The notes: generated by a model not told the origin, from the letters alone. 64,000 nucleotides of DNA from Sphingopyxis sp. PET50 (GCF_025244705.1 NZ_CP104207.1:2108001-2172000), one strand, 5' to 3'. Positions 30,284-40,556 are shown, counted from the stretch's first letter. Numbers and translations: made by a program.

Positions 30284-31486
30284 GCCGCGAGTCCCAGCAA
30301 TGGACCGAGCGGTGCGAGCCGGGCCTCCCAGCCATAACGCGCGATCATCCGCGCCCGCGCCGCCGCGCCCATCGCAGTCGCGCGCGCGGGATCGTCGAAC
30401 AGCGCCGAAACCGCCTCCGCGATGCCCGCCGCGGTGTCGGCGACCAGCAGATGCTCGCCCGGCGCGGCGTCGATGCCCTCGGCGGCGGCGGCGCTCGCGA
30501 CGACGGGCCGCGCCATCGCCATCGCTTCGAGCAATTTGTTCTGGATGCCGCGCGCGAGCAGCAGGGGCGCGACCACCGCATCGGCGGCGGCGAGCCAAGG
30601 GCGGACGTCGGGCACTTCGCCGGTGACGATCACGCCGGGCAGCGCGGCGAGCGCCCGGACCTCGTCGGTCGGCGCCCGGCCGACGATCGCAAAGCGCGCA
30701 GCGGCATGATCGCGGCGGATCAGCGGCAATATGTCATGGGCGAACCAGCGCACCGCGTCGATATTGGGGCGATAGTCCATCTGGCCGGTGAACACCGCGA
30801 GCGGGCCTTCGCCCTGCCCCACCGCATCGTAGGCCAGCGACGGATCGAACCGGTCGGTGTCGATGCCGTTTTCGACCGCACGCACGCGATCCCCGGCCAG
30901 CCCGCTGCGCGCGCCGAACAATTTTGCCTCGGCGGCACTGACGAACAGGCTGGCATCGACGCGCGCCGCAACCTCCGCCTCATAGGCGCCGAGCCGGTCG
31001 GCCTCGCGCGCATGGACCCAGTGGAGCGGCTGGCGCTTGTCCTGCGCCGCGTAGGTCGCGAACTTGGCCGAATCGACGTCGACGAAATCCATCAGGATGG
31101 GGCTCGGCGAAATCGTCGGGCAGATATTGCGCCATCTGGCCCGAGAAAGCGACGATATGGGTGATCTTGCCCTGCCCCAGCAGGCCGCGGACATGGCGGG
31201 CGAGCGCGGCATTGCGGAACAGGCGGTTCGAAACGGGCTGGCCGCGCAGCACCGCCGCCGCGAGCGCGAGCGGGCGGGAGACGTTGCGCACTTCGATGCG
31301 CAGGCTCTTGCACAGCGGCGCCATCTTGCCGCGCGCGACCTCCGCCTCGGCCTCATTGTCGGCGAGCGCGGCGACATGGACGGGGGCGAGCTTCGCCAGC
31401 GCCTCGAACATATGCCAACTGCGGATACGGTCGCCGCGGTCGGGGGGCCAGGGCGCGCGGTGGACGAGGAACAGGATTTCGGGCAT
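30280..31486 (-). CDS. XrtA-associated glycosyltransferase, one frame break
   Basis: A GT4-type glycosyltransferase of about 400 residues, of the PEP-CTERM-associated family (TIGR03087-like). The N-terminus MPEILFLVHRAPWPPDRGDRIRSWH binds the acceptor. The C-terminal Rossmann domain has VFTGQMDYRPNIDAV, GRAPTDEVRALAALPGVIVTGEV, and a nucleotide-sugar site LLLARGIQNKLLEAMAMARPVV-like E-A-M-A. GCTCGGC at 31102-31108 breaks the frame; GCCGGC gives DDFAGPILMDFVDVDS. It overlaps xrtA by 4 bp (ATGA). It probably adds a sugar to the exopolysaccharide precursor on the cytoplasmic face. Confidence 0.88.
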
Positions 31487-31497
31487 CAGCCTCTACC

Positions 31498-31572
31498 GTC
31501 ATTGCGAGCGAAGCGAAGCAATCCGGAGCCCGCGTAAACCGCTCTGGATTGCTTCGCTTCGCTCGCAATGAC
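31498..31572. repeat. Perfect 27-bp inverted repeat between XrtA-locus operons
   Basis: Arms at 31498-31524 and 31546-31572 (GTCATTGCGAGCGAAGCGAAGCAATCC and complement) with a 21-bp spacer. It separates the FemAB gene from the glycosyltransferase, both on the minus strand, so it may end the upstream transcript or stabilise its 3' end. This GCGAGCGAAGCGAAGCAATCC palindrome is a familiar dispersed element in sphingomonads. Confidence 0.9.
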
Positions 31573-31593
31573 GAAATCTTGGGCCATGACAGA

Positions 31594-32640
31594 TCACCCC
31601 AGCCCGCGCGCGATCAGCGGTCCGATGCGGTTCGCCGCCCACAGCGGCAGTTTTTTCCACAGGTCGACCTGCAGCCGGTATCTGGCGCTGGTCGGATTGG
31701 TATCGCGCGGGCGCTGGCCCGGTGCGAGCCAACGGGCATAGGTCAGCGGTTCGGGCTCGAAGCCCCAGTTCTTCTTATAGGCGAACGGGCCGGTGCCGAG
31801 CTTCGAGCGGCCGAAGTCGAAGCGGGTGCAGCCCTTAGCGCGGGCGTGGTTCATCAGCGCGAAGTACATCAGCTCGTTGGCGCGCTGGGTGCGCGCGGAG
31901 GCGAGGCCGCCGCCCCAATAGGGCATGACGGTGCCACGCCAGTACAGGCTGAGCACGCTCGCCACCGCCTCCCCGCCGCCATGGACGGTCAGGATGTCGG
32001 CCTTGTCGCCAAGGGCATCGAGAACGCAGGCGAACAACGCCTTGGGAAAGACGGGTGTACCCAGATTGCGGACGCTGGTCGCATAGACGCGATAATGCTC
32101 GGCACGATGCGCGGCGTCACTGCCGGTCGCGACTTCGAGGTCGCCGCCAAGCGCCTTACGGACCTCGGCGCGCTGCTTGCGGGGGATGGCGAGGAGTTCG
32201 GCCTCCTCATCCCGCGCAAGGTCGCGGGCGAAGCCGGCGTAGACGCCCTCTTCGACATGCCAGCCGTCGGGCAAGGGGCCGCCGCGCAGTTCGATCGACG
32301 GAACGCCAAGCGAGCCCGCAAGGTCGATCGCGGCGTCGGCGAGGACGGCGGCGATGGCGGGGCTGTCGGCGAGGATGCCGCCGCCGACCGCGAAGCCGCT
32401 CGCGACCAGCGCCTGCCCGAACAGGGGCGAGCGGACATGGTGGAGCGGCAGGATACCGGTGATGCAGCCAACGGCGTCGCGCTGCGCGATCAGATGATGC
32501 TTGTGGCCGGTCGCCCTGGTGATCGCCTCGCACCAGGCGCGGGTGTGAAAGGGCGTCGCCGCGGGATGCGCCGCGACATAGGCGTCCCATGCCGCCGCCT
32601 CGGTCAGCGGCGCGGGTACCGGATGGGCGGGCGCGTTCAT
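31594..32640 (-). CDS. FemAB family protein, XrtA/PEP-CTERM-associated
   Basis: A 348-residue tandem-GNAT protein, start MNAPAHPVPAPL at 32640, overlapping the deacetylase stop by 4 bp. The family core is GCITGILPLHHVRSPLFGQ, PRKQRAEVRKAL, PYWGGGLASARTQRANELMY and FDFGRSKLGTGPFAYKKNWGFEP. This matches the FemAB-like family specific to PEP-CTERM/XrtA loci (TIGR03019-like). FemX/FemAB proteins transfer aminoacyl groups from tRNA; in this setting an aminoacyl or acyl modification of the polysaccharide is likely but unproven. Confidence 0.92.
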   Translation of the reverse strand: MNAPAHPVPAPLTEAAAWDAYVAAHPAATPFHTRAWCEAITRATGHKHHLIAQRDAVGCITGILPLHHVRSPLFGQALVASGFAVGGGILADSPAIAAVLADAAIDLAGSLGVPSIELRGGPLPDGWHVEEGVYAGFARDLARDEEAELLAIPRKQRAEVRKALGGDLEVATGSDAAHRAEHYRVYATSVRNLGTPVFPKALFACVLDALGDKADILTVHGGGEAVASVLSLYWRGTVMPYWGGGLASARTQRANELMYFALMNHARAKGCTRFDFGRSKLGTGPFAYKKNWGFEPEPLTYARWLAPGQRPRDTNPTSARYRLQVDLWKKLPLWAANRIGPLIARGLG

Positions 32641-33498
32641 GCCGCCTGCCGCCATGCGACGGCACGCCCCTGCTGCGCGGGGAGCAGCGCGTCGGCGCGG
32701 GTCCATTCAAAATCGTCGAGCAATTTCCGAAGCTTGCTCGACCATGGCCGACAGGCCGCTGTAATGGCGAAGCTTCGATTTGAGCGGGGCGTCGGCGACG
32801 CGCGGCTGGCCGGGGTCGATTTCCCATGGGTGGAAATAAAGGATCGCCGGATGCCCCTCCGCATTCATGCGCGCGATCGCCCAGCGGGTGAAGCCATAGG
32901 GAAGCAGCCGCATGAAGCCGCCGCCGCCCGCCGCGAGCGTGCGCCCCGCGAAGCGCGCGGTGGTGACTGGCCATTCGACAAGATCGCTGTCGGGCAAGGG
33001 GCGCCAGGCGTGGCGCGGGCTGGCGGGCCAGCCATAATGATCGTGCGCGACCGGCGCGACGCTCGACGAATAGGCATAGCCCTGTTCGGCGAGGATCGGG
33101 TGCGCCCAGGGGGTGCGCTGATCCACCGAAAAGCTCGGCGCGCGATAACCGCGCACCGGAACCCCGCCGAGGTTTTCGAGGATCGCCCGCGTCTTTTCGA
33201 GGTCCGCGGCGAAGACCTCGGGCGTCATCTGGAACACGCGCTGATGGTCGTAGCCGTGGCTGGCGAGTTCGTGGCCCGCCTCGACGATCCGCCGGATCAG
33301 CGCGGGATAGCGTTCGGCAACCCAGCCGAGGGTGAAGAAGGTGCCCGTGACCCCGGCTTCGGCGAAGATGTGCAGCACTGCGTCGCAATTGGCTTCGACC
33401 CGGCATTCGAGCCCCGGCCAGTCGGCACGGTCGATCGTGCGCTCAAAGGCGCCGACCTGGAACCAGTCCTCGACATCGACCGACAGGCCGTTCTGCAT
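32637..33498 (-). CDS. XrtA-associated polysaccharide deacetylase, one frame break
   Basis: A NodB-fold enzyme of about 285 residues that removes acetyl groups from a polysaccharide. MQNGLSVDVEDWFQV carries the Asp-Val-Glu-Asp start, GTFFTLGWVAERYP is the metal-proximal strand, and HELASHGYDHQRVFQ gives the His-x3-His zinc motif. RGYRAPSFSVD and YFHPWEIDPGQPR complete the family pattern. GCTCGAC at 32736-32742 breaks the frame near the C-terminus; the downstream frame continues KLRKLLDDFEWTRADALL. It is translationally coupled to the FemAB gene. The protein has no signal peptide, as in other cytoplasmic PEP-CTERM deacetylases. Confidence 0.9.
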
Positions 33499-33544
33499 GC
33501 TCTCTCACCTTCATCGACCCATGGAGAGCCGACCGGAGCGCCGG

Positions 33545-35223
33545 TCAGGCGGCCCAGGTCTGCGCCGTCGGGTCGGGCGCGTTCGCGGGATCGCGTTCGA
33601 CCCAATCGATCAACAAATCAAGCACGCGGCGCAGCGCCGCGTCCTGATCGGCGATGCGCGCCTCCAGCCCGGCGATCTGGCGCTGGAGCGCGACCAAATG
33701 CTCGTCATCGACCGGCGCGGCGGGCACCGCGGCCTCCGCCTCCGCTTCGACAGGCTCGGGCTCGGCGAAAACGTCACCGGGTTCGAGTGTCGCATCCTCG
33801 GGCACCACCGCCGCAGGATCGGGCGCGATCACGAAGCGCGGCGCTTCGGCAACCGGCTCGGCTTCGACGGCCGGTTCGGGCTCGACGGGCGTCGCGGACG
33901 ACAGCCCCAACTGTTCGGCGACGAGCGAGCGGGCTTCGGCGAAGCTGGCACCGTGCGACGGCGGCAGGACCTCGACCTCTTCGAGCGCGGCGCGCATCGA
34001 CAGGCGTTCGAGGCCCGGCACCGGGGCGGCTTCGGCGGGCGCGGCAAAGGGCGGCGGAGCGGCTTCGACGCTTTCGGCCTCCGCCGACGGTTCCGCCGCG
34101 GCGGGGGCCTAGCCATTCGAGCGGCGGCTCGGTTTCGGCGGCCGGAGCGACGGGCGCGGCGAAAGGTGCCGGAGCGGTGTCCGCGGCCGGCTGTCCGATC
34201 ACCGGCTCGGGCTCATTTTCGGGCTCGACAAAGGCTTCGACCAGTTCGAGCGGTGCCTCTTCGGATTCTCGGGCTGCGACCGGCGCGGCTTCGGGCCAGA
34301 CGGGTTCGGGCTTCGGCGCCGGGGCGGCGATCGACGCCAGCGAAGCGACCGGGGCCGCGCGCGGCGGCGGGTTCGGCCGGCGGCGGCACCAGCGTCTTCG
34401 CGTCAATGCCGCGATCGGCCTCGACCTCGGCGACGACCTCGCGGACATGCTGGGCGGTGATGCGGTGGAGCTGTTCGACCGCGCCGAACAGCAGCAGGCG
34501 GCTGACCAGCACGTTCAGCTTGCGCGGCACGCCCTCGCTATAGTCGAAGATTTCCTCGAAGGCGTCGGGGCTGAAGCTTGGGTTACCCGTCCAGCCGACC
34601 TTGCCGAGGCGGTGGAGGATATAGGGTTCGACCTCCTCGGGCTCCATCGGGTCGAGGTGGTGCGTCGCGATCACGCGCTGGCGAAGCTGCTCGAGCGAGG
34701 GCGAGTGGAACAGCGTCTGGCGGAATTCGGGCTGGCCGAGCAGGAATATCTGCAGCAGCGAATGGCCGCCGAGCTGGAAGTTCGACAGCATCCGCAATTC
34801 CTCGAGCGCCGAGATCGCCAGATTCTGCCCCTCGTCGACGATCAGCAGCGTGCGGCGGCCGGCACGCGCCTGTTCGCGCAGATATTGCTCCATCGAACGC
34901 AGCAGCTCGGCCTTGCTTTCGCCTTCCCAGTCGAGCCCGAACTGTTCGGCGACGAGGCGCAGCAGGTCGTCGCCCTCGACCTGCGTCGAGACGAGCTTGA
35001 CCGCGGTCAGGCGGTTGGGGTCGATCGTGTTCATCAGATGGCCGACGAGCGTCGTCTTGCCCGCGCCGACATCGCCGGTGATGACGATGAAGCCTTCACC
35101 CTGCGCGAGCCCGTAACCGAGATAGGACATCGCCTTGCGGTGCGTGCCGCTCTCGAAATAGAAATTCGGGTCGGGCGTCAGCTGGAACGGGCGCCCCGTG
35201 AAACCATAATATTGATCGTACAT
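33545..35223 (-). CDS. XrtA-associated ATPase (AAA/ExeA-like), two frame breaks
   Basis: About 559 residues. The N-terminal ATPase domain starts MYDQYYGFTGRPFQL at 35223. It has GDVGAGKTTLVGHLM (Walker A), RTLLIVDEGQNL (Walker B) and EELRMLSNFQLGGHSLLQI with a sensor region. This is the ExeA/GspA-like family found in every PEP-CTERM exopolysaccharide locus (TIGR03015-like). The C-terminal half (about 250 residues) is low-complexity Pro/Ala/Glu-rich and ends with a coiled coil (LVALQRQIAGLEARIADQ). Breaks at GCCGCGC (34354-34360) and GCCTAGC (34107-34113) are both repaired by GCCGGC. It may power assembly or anchor to peptidoglycan. Confidence 0.87.
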
Positions 35224-35236
35224 CGCCTATTCCTTG

Positions 35237-36964
35237 TCAGAAATTGTAGCGCAGGCCGACGAGCGCCGAGCCGATGAGCTGGCTGTTGAAGCCGTCCTGG
35301 TCGAAGCCGGTGATGCTGGCCGCCGCGCTGCCGGTCAGGCCGCGCCAGAAGCGCCGCGAATAGACCACCGAGCCGCCATAGGACTGAACGTCCGAGGCGT
35401 TCGGCGCGCCATTGTCGAAATAATTGTAGAAGGCCGCGAGCGACAGGTCGGCGTCGCGACCGAGCTGGCGCCCGATCGAGGCGAAGAGATAGTAATTCTC
35501 GTCGATCGTCCCGTTGAGCGCGCTGATGTCCGACAGCGCGGGCACGAGCAGGCGGCGGCGGTCGTAGCCGGCACCGACGCCATAGCTCCACGCGCCGGCT
35601 GCGCGGCTGGTGAAGATGCCCTGGATGCCGCGGCTGCGGAACTGCGCGCCGGTCGCGTTCGACAGCGCATTGTTGAGGCAGCCGCCGCCCTGTGCGCCGA
35701 ACTGGCAGCTGTTGATGTCGCCGTCGATCGGATTGCGCGTCGGGTCGAACTGCGTCGGCAGGCCCGCGAGCCCGGCCGACAGGCCGCGTCCGAAGCTGGA
35801 AATGCCGTCATAGACGCCGATCTGGATCTGGGTCGCGTGGCCGGGGCGGTAATAGAAGCTGCCGGTATAGATGGTGTCGCCATAACGGCGGCCGACGCGC
35901 GCGGTGAGCGAGGTGCGACGGCTGGGCTGCCACATCACCCCGGCGTCCCAGATCAGCCCGTCGGTGTCGAACGACAGCTGGCGCGGGCTCGACTTGTCGG
36001 TGACGAAACGGCCGTTGGCGTCGCGCACCGGCACGCCGTTCGCATCGACGACGGCGTTGCGCTCGCTGATCTCGATATCCTCGTAGCCGACGCCGCCGAG
36101 CAGCGCGACAGTCGGGCCGATCGGCACGGTCACGTCGGCGCGGGCATATTTGCCGTCGAACCGCTGATCGAGCTGGCTGGCGTCCTCGCGCTCGTAGCCG
36201 CCCGACACCTGCCAGCCGAAAGGCAAGTCGCCGGGCCGCTGGCCGACGCTGGCCCAGGCGACATGGTTGGTCGAGCTGTCGAAGATATCCTGGCTGACCG
36301 AACCCGGCGCGACGAGCGCGGGGGTTTCGACATCGACCTTGTTATAGCCGAAGCGATAACCGGCGCCGACGTCGAGCCCGCCGATGCGGCGCGCGAAGGT
36401 CGGCCCGGCATAGACGGAATAGACGTTGGCGACGTTCGAGCCGTTGCCGACGAAGATGCTGTTGTCGGCACCCTGTCCGTCGGCACGGCTGCGCGTCGCG
36501 AGCGCCCCGGCCTCCAGATTCAGGCCGCGCGCCAGTTCGTAGCGCCCGCGCAGCAGGCCGCTGATCGTGTCCGAATCGCCGAGGCCGCCCGATTCGCCGA
36601 TGCGATATTCGTAGCGGAGCGTGGCCGCGACTTCGGCGCGGCGCGTCGCGACGACCGCATCGACCCCGGCGGCGAGCGTCGTATAGGTGAGCACGTCGCC
36701 GCCGTTCTTCAGGTCGGCCTGAAGCACCTGGCCGATTTCGAGATAGGGCGTGACCTCGACGCTGCGCTTGCTGCGGCGTTCGCCGCGCTTGTCGCGCTTG
36801 CCGCTGTCACTGCCTTCGGCCGATGCCGGCGCCGAGGCGCTGTCGCCGTCGCCGCCGCCTTCGGGGCCCGAAAATTGCGCGTGCGCGCTCGTCGCCGTGC
36901 CCGCGAGGAGCAGCGCCGCGAGCGTCATGACGCCACGCCGGGCGCAGGGGAGAGTGGTGCGCAT
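35237..36964 (-). CDS. XrtA-associated outer-membrane beta-barrel protein
   Basis: A 575-residue secreted protein (MRTTLPCARRGVMTLAALLLAGTATSAHA, signal peptide). A short acidic/Lys-rich linker (GKRDKRGERRSKRS) precedes about 16 amphipathic strands ending in LIGSALVGLRYNF with a terminal Phe, the outer-membrane barrel signature. It matches the PEP-CTERM-associated outer-membrane family (TIGR03016-like), found with the ATPase and tyrosine kinase. The role is presumed to be in export of the polysaccharide across the outer membrane. It starts 2 bp after the kinase stop codon. Confidence 0.88.
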   Translation of the reverse strand: MRTTLPCARRGVMTLAALLLAGTATSAHAQFSGPEGGGDGDSASAPASAEGSDSGKRDKRGERRSKRSVEVTPYLEIGQVLQADLKNGGDVLTYTTLAAGVDAVVATRRAEVAATLRYEYRIGESGGLGDSDTISGLLRGRYELARGLNLEAGALATRSRADGQGADNSIFVGNGSNVANVYSVYAGPTFARRIGGLDVGAGYRFGYNKVDVETPALVAPGSVSQDIFDSSTNHVAWASVGQRPGDLPFGWQVSGGYEREDASQLDQRFDGKYARADVTVPIGPTVALLGGVGYEDIEISERNAVVDANGVPVRDANGRFVTDKSSPRQLSFDTDGLIWDAGVMWQPSRRTSLTARVGRRYGDTIYTGSFYYRPGHATQIQIGVYDGISSFGRGLSAGLAGLPTQFDPTRNPIDGDINSCQFGAQGGGCLNNALSNATGAQFRSRGIQGIFTSRAAGAWSYGVGAGYDRRRLLVPALSDISALNGTIDENYYLFASIGRQLGRDADLSLAAFYNYFDNGAPNASDVQSYGGSVVYSRRFWRGLTGSAAASITGFDQDGFNSQLIGSALVGLRYNF

Positions 36965-36966
36965 GG

Positions 36967-37990
36967 TCAGGCGCCTCCTTGTCCGTAATAGGTGCCGAAG
37001 CGGCGGCCGCCCGGCGAGAATTTGACGCCGTTGAGCAGCAACTGGATGTGCGGGCAGGCGCCCATCAGGCCGATCGCGTCGCGCAGCGCGGATTCGAGCG
37101 TCTCGTCGGCGCGCACGACCATGATCAACTGGCCGACATGGTAGGCGAGCACCGCGGCGGGCGACGCCGCCAGCACCGGCGGCGAATCGAGGATGATGAT
37201 GCGGCCCGGCGCGCCCGCTTCGAGCTGCGTCAGCAGCCCCTCGGTGCGCGCCGACGCGAGCAGTTCGGTGTCGTGAGTGTGCTGGGCGCCGAGCGGGCAT
37301 CACCTTCAGCCCCGGAATGTCGGTCTGGATCAGGCAGTCGCCGAGCGGCAGATGCGGATCGGCGAGCGCGTCCATCAGGCCCGGGCCGTCCTCCAGCCCG
37401 AGCGCGTCGAGTACGCTGGGCTTGGCGATGTCGGCGTCGATCAGCAGCACGTCGTGATCGGCCTCGACCGCGAGGCTGAGCGCCAGATTGACCGCCGAGA
37501 AGGTCTTGCCCTCGCCGGGATTGGCCGAGGCGATCAGCACCCGGTGGCCGCGCGGCAGCACCGGGCGGCCGGGACCGCCGGCGAAGTTGCGGATGATCTC
37601 GCGCTTCACGATGCGATATTCTTCGCTGATGCCGGTCACCGCGGCGCCCGGCACGATCATGCCGCGCGCGGCGAGCCGGTCGCGGTCGATCGTTCCCTGG
37701 CGGCCCGGCACCACCGCGGGCGCGGCGCGCGCGACATCCTTGCGCGGCGAGGCCTTCGGCGCGGGTTCGACGACCGGGGCGGGCTCGGCGACGGGGTCGA
37801 GGATTTCGGCCTCGGGTGTCACCGGGGCTTCCGGCTCGGCCTTCTTCTTCACTTTGCCCTTGCGGACCGGTTCTTCGGGCACGCCCGACAGGTCGATCGT
37901 CGGCGCGCCCGCGGCGGGATCGGTGCCGAAGATGTCGGCGGCGCGTTCGAGCAGCGAGGGCGGACGCTTGACGGGGCGGTGTTCGTTCAT
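36967..37990 (-). CDS. XrtA-associated tyrosine autokinase (CpsD/Wzc C-domain-like), one frame break
   Basis: A BY-kinase of about 340 residues that controls polysaccharide chain length with the Wzz-like partner. The N-terminal 130 residues are Pro/Ala/Glu-rich. SANPGEGKTFSAVNLAL is Walker A, VLLIDADIAKPSV is Walker A' and IIILDSPP is Walker B. The C-terminus RRFGTYYGQGGA holds the Tyr cluster that is normally autophosphorylated, although this cluster is short. GCCGAGC at 37288-37294 breaks the frame; GCCGGC restores VMPAGAQHTHD. It lies between the outer-membrane protein (2 bp) and the chain-length regulator (12 bp) in one operon. Confidence 0.9.
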
Positions 37991-38002
37991 CTCTATACCC
38001 CC

Positions 38003-39553
38003 TCAGGCGACCATGCCGCGCTGGACGAATTCGGCGACGAGCAGCAGCACGAACAGCGCCACCAGCGCGCCGCTGCCACCCGCGAGCCAGACGAGCTTTT
38101 TCTTGCGATCGGCCTGGCGATCGGGCGTCACCACCTCGGTGATCGAACCGATGACCGGCAGCCCGCTGGCGCGTTCGAGCTTCGCCGCGGTGGCATAGCT
38201 GGTGCGCACCTGGGCGAGGCCGAAGGCGGTGCCGATGCCGCCACCGATGTCGGCGAGCAGCACGAGCGTCAGGAACATCGGGCGGTTCGGCGCCGAAGGC
38301 GCCGTCGGTTTCGTCGGCGGATCGATCAGGTCGACCTTGATCGCGTCGGTTTCGGTCTGCACGTCGCCGCGCAGCCGCACCTGTTCGCGCTGCGCCATCA
38401 GCCGGTCGTACTGCGCCTTCAGCGCATTATATTCGCCGTTGATCCGTTCATATTCGGCGGCGACGCCGGGATTCTGGATCTGCGCCGTGGTGATCTGGTT
38501 GATGTCGTTGGTCAGCTGCGCCTTGCGCGCGCCGAGCGCCGCGACCGTCGCCTGGCGTTCGGCGCGCATCGCCTGCAGCGTCGCATAGGCGGGGTTCTGC
38601 GTGTTGCCCCCGCCCCCGCCGCCGGTGCCTTCGCGGTCGGCCTGCGCCTTCAGCGAGGCGATCTGGCTCTTGAGCGCGACGACGTCGGGATGCGCGTCGG
38701 TCAGGCCGCGGGCGCGCATCGACGAGAGTTCGGCCATCGCGCCCGCGAGCTGCTGGCGCGCGACGCCGCCGCCTGTGGCGTTGAGGCCGGGAACGTTGAT
38801 CGTCGCCGGGGTGGTCGCCATCTGGCCGTTCGCGGCGGCGAGCGCGCCCTGCGCGGCGGCGAGCTGGGTTTCGATCTGGCCAAGCTCCGCGCGCGCCTGG
38901 TCGATGCGCTGGCCGGGCGAGCCGGTGCCGCTGGAAATCAGGCCGATATTCTTTGCCTCGAAGGCGGCGCGGCGCGCCTCGACCGCACCGATCGCCTTCT
39001 CGCGGTCGGCGAGCTGGGCGTCGAGGAATTTCAGCCCCTCGCGCGCGGTCATGCGGCCGCCGCGGAGCTGCTCGTCGCGGAACACGGTGATCAGGCTGTC
39101 GAGCACGCCCGAGGCGAGCTTCGCATTGTCGGCGTCGGACAGGCTGCCCACCCCGATCGACGAGGTGATCTCGAAGATATTTTCCTGCTGCGGGACGATC
39201 TTGATATTCTTTTGCAGCATCGCGACCGCGCCGGCCTTTTCGCGCTCGCTCGCGCCCGCCGGGATCATGCCGGTGGTCACCGCGACCTTCTCCAGATTGC
39301 GCGCGCTGGTCAGCGTCTCGCGGATCTGGTCGATCCGCGCGCGGTCGGCATAGGGACCGCCGCTCTGTGCATCGGCCGGAATGATCTCGTTGATGTCGAC
39401 GAGCAACCGTGCGCGCGAATCATAGCGATTGGGGATCGACGCGATCGCCAGCCAGCCGAGGATGCAAATGCCCCAGGCGACGGCGAGAACCAGCCAGCGG
39501 CGCGTCCAGACGCTGTGCAGCGCCACCCGGAATTCGTCGTAAAGGCCGTTCAT
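38003..39553 (-). CDS. XrtA-associated chain-length determinant (Wzz/GumC-like)
   Basis: A 516-residue inner-membrane polysaccharide co-polymerase. One transmembrane helix lies near the N-terminus (RRWLVLAVAWGICILGWLAIA) and one near the C-terminus (KLVWLAGGSGALVALFVLLLV). Between them a long periplasmic region is rich in coiled coil (EARRAAFEAKNIGLI, EYERINGEYNALKAQYDRLM) with a Gly-rich loop of 6-7 Gly near residue 330. PTKPTAPSAPNRP just before TM2 is the canonical P-x-x-P motif of Wzz proteins. No kinase domain is fused, so the separate kinase downstream is its partner. The frame is intact. Confidence 0.94.
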   Translation of the reverse strand: MNGLYDEFRVALHSVWTRRWLVLAVAWGICILGWLAIASIPNRYDSRARLLVDINEIIPADAQSGGPYADRARIDQIRETLTSARNLEKVAVTTGMIPAGASEREKAGAVAMLQKNIKIVPQQENIFEITSSIGVGSLSDADNAKLASGVLDSLITVFRDEQLRGGRMTAREGLKFLDAQLADREKAIGAVEARRAAFEAKNIGLISSGTGSPGQRIDQARAELGQIETQLAAAQGALAAANGQMATTPATINVPGLNATGGGVARQQLAGAMAELSSMRARGLTDAHPDVVALKSQIASLKAQADREGTGGGGGGNTQNPAYATLQAMRAERQATVAALGARKAQLTNDINQITTAQIQNPGVAAEYERINGEYNALKAQYDRLMAQREQVRLRGDVQTETDAIKVDLIDPPTKPTAPSAPNRPMFLTLVLLADIGGGIGTAFGLAQVRTSYATAAKLERASGLPVIGSITEVVTPDRQADRKKKLVWLAGGSGALVALFVLLLVAEFVQRGMVA

Positions 39554-39605
39554 CGTCTGGTTTCAGTCCTTGGCAATCGGGGGGCTTCGCGGGCGGCCGC
39601 GCGCG

Positions 39606-40265
39606 TCAGAACATGCTTTCGGGAATGATGATCACGTCGCCGGGCTGCAGCTTCACATTCGCCCGGATATCGCCGCGCTTGATCAGGTCGTTGAGGCGCA
39701 GCGCATATTCCTGCTGCTTGCCCGTCCCCTTGTCGTGGCGGACGAGGCGCGCCTTGTTGCCCGCCGCATATTCGCCGAGCCCGCCGACCGCGATCATCGC
39801 GTCGAGCACGGTCATGTTGGCGCGGAACGGGATCGACGCGGGCTTTTCGGTCGCACCGACGACGCGCACCTGCTGCGAGAAGGTGCTGTTGAAGCTGGTG
39901 ACGATCACGCTGACGATCGGGTCGGTGATATATTGGCTGAGCTGGAGCTTCAGGTCCTGCTGCAGCATCGTCGGGGTCTTGCCGACCGCGGGCATGTCGG
40001 TGATCAGCGGGGTCGTGATGCGTCCGTCGGGGCGTACCTGCACCTTGCCGCCGAGTTCGGGGTTGCGCCACACGAAGATCTGCAGCTCGTCGAGCGGGCC
40101 GATGATATACTCCTCGCCCGGCCCTTCCTGGCTCTGGACGAAATTCGCGCTGGGAAGCTGCGGCGCGGCGGCGCCGCCGCCCATGCAGCCGGTCAGCGCG
40201 GTCGCGGCGATGCCCGAAACCAGGGCGGTGCGCGCGGCGCGAAGGGCGGGGAAGGACGTCATCAT
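39606..40265 (-). CDS. XrtA-associated polysaccharide export protein (Wza-like lipoprotein)
   Basis: A 219-residue outer-membrane export lipoprotein. The lipobox is TALTGC (Cys about residue 27). The poly-export domain starts YIIGPLDELQIFVWRNPEL and has VRPDGRITTPLI; an SLBB domain follows (FSQQVRVVGATEKPASIPFRANMTVLDAMI) ending in QPGDVIIIPESMF. The ATG at 40265 has AGGAAAGG 7 nt upstream; TTG at 40268 is an alternative. It is the first gene of the export operon (40265 leftwards). It forms the outer-membrane portal together with the Wzz-like protein. Confidence 0.93.
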   Translation of the reverse strand: MMTSFPALRAARTALVSGIAATALTGCMGGGAAAPQLPSANFVQSQEGPGEEYIIGPLDELQIFVWRNPELGGKVQVRPDGRITTPLITDMPAVGKTPTMLQQDLKLQLSQYITDPIVSVIVTSFNSTFSQQVRVVGATEKPASIPFRANMTVLDAMIAVGGLGEYAAGNKARLVRHDKGTGKQQEYALRLNDLIKRGDIRANVKLQPGDVIIIPESMF

Positions 40266-40556
40266 CAAATCACCTTTCCTGCGGGCAAGGGCGCCGCCGC
40301 AGGCTAAATGCCCGCAGCGAAAGCCAATGCGTCAGGATCAGCGATGACGGAAAAGGGTGAATATACCGTTAGTAGTCGGCTAGGTTTGCGCCCCATTTGT
40401 CGGGATTTGTGCCGGTTTGGGACGGAAATGGGCTTTTCGTCCGTCGAGGAAATGCCGCATGTCCCCGCGAAGGCGGGGGACCCATCTCCTGCCGACCCGA
40501 AATGGCACCGACCGGTGATGGGCTCCCGCCTTCGCGGGAGCACACGGCTTTTTTGC
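40266..40556. other. Intergenic region upstream of the export operon
   Basis: About 290 bp between the decarboxylase stop and the export gene start, presumably containing the promoter of the export operon on the minus strand. It holds the dispersed hairpin of family 1 near its decarboxylase end. GCTAGG occurs at 40379-40384 in non-coding DNA. No gene is seen. Confidence 0.5.
40463..40538. repeat. Dispersed hairpin element, family 1 (copy 2)
   Basis: Arms CCCCGCGAAGGCGGGGGACCCATC (40463-40486) and the near-complement ending GGGCTCCCGCCTTCGCGGG (about 40514-40538). The spacer contains AAATGGCACCGACC. It is the same element as 4826-4902, with two small differences in the arms. It lies just downstream of the decarboxylase and could act as its terminator. 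Confidence 0.82.

Noticed and set aside
31549-35277. A plus-strand open frame of about 1240 codons opposite the XrtA genes, and similar long antisense frames at 14784-17117 and 37277-39628
   Set aside because: They mirror well-conserved genes on the other strand, have His/Arg/Asp-rich composition typical of antisense GC-rich reading, and show no domain.
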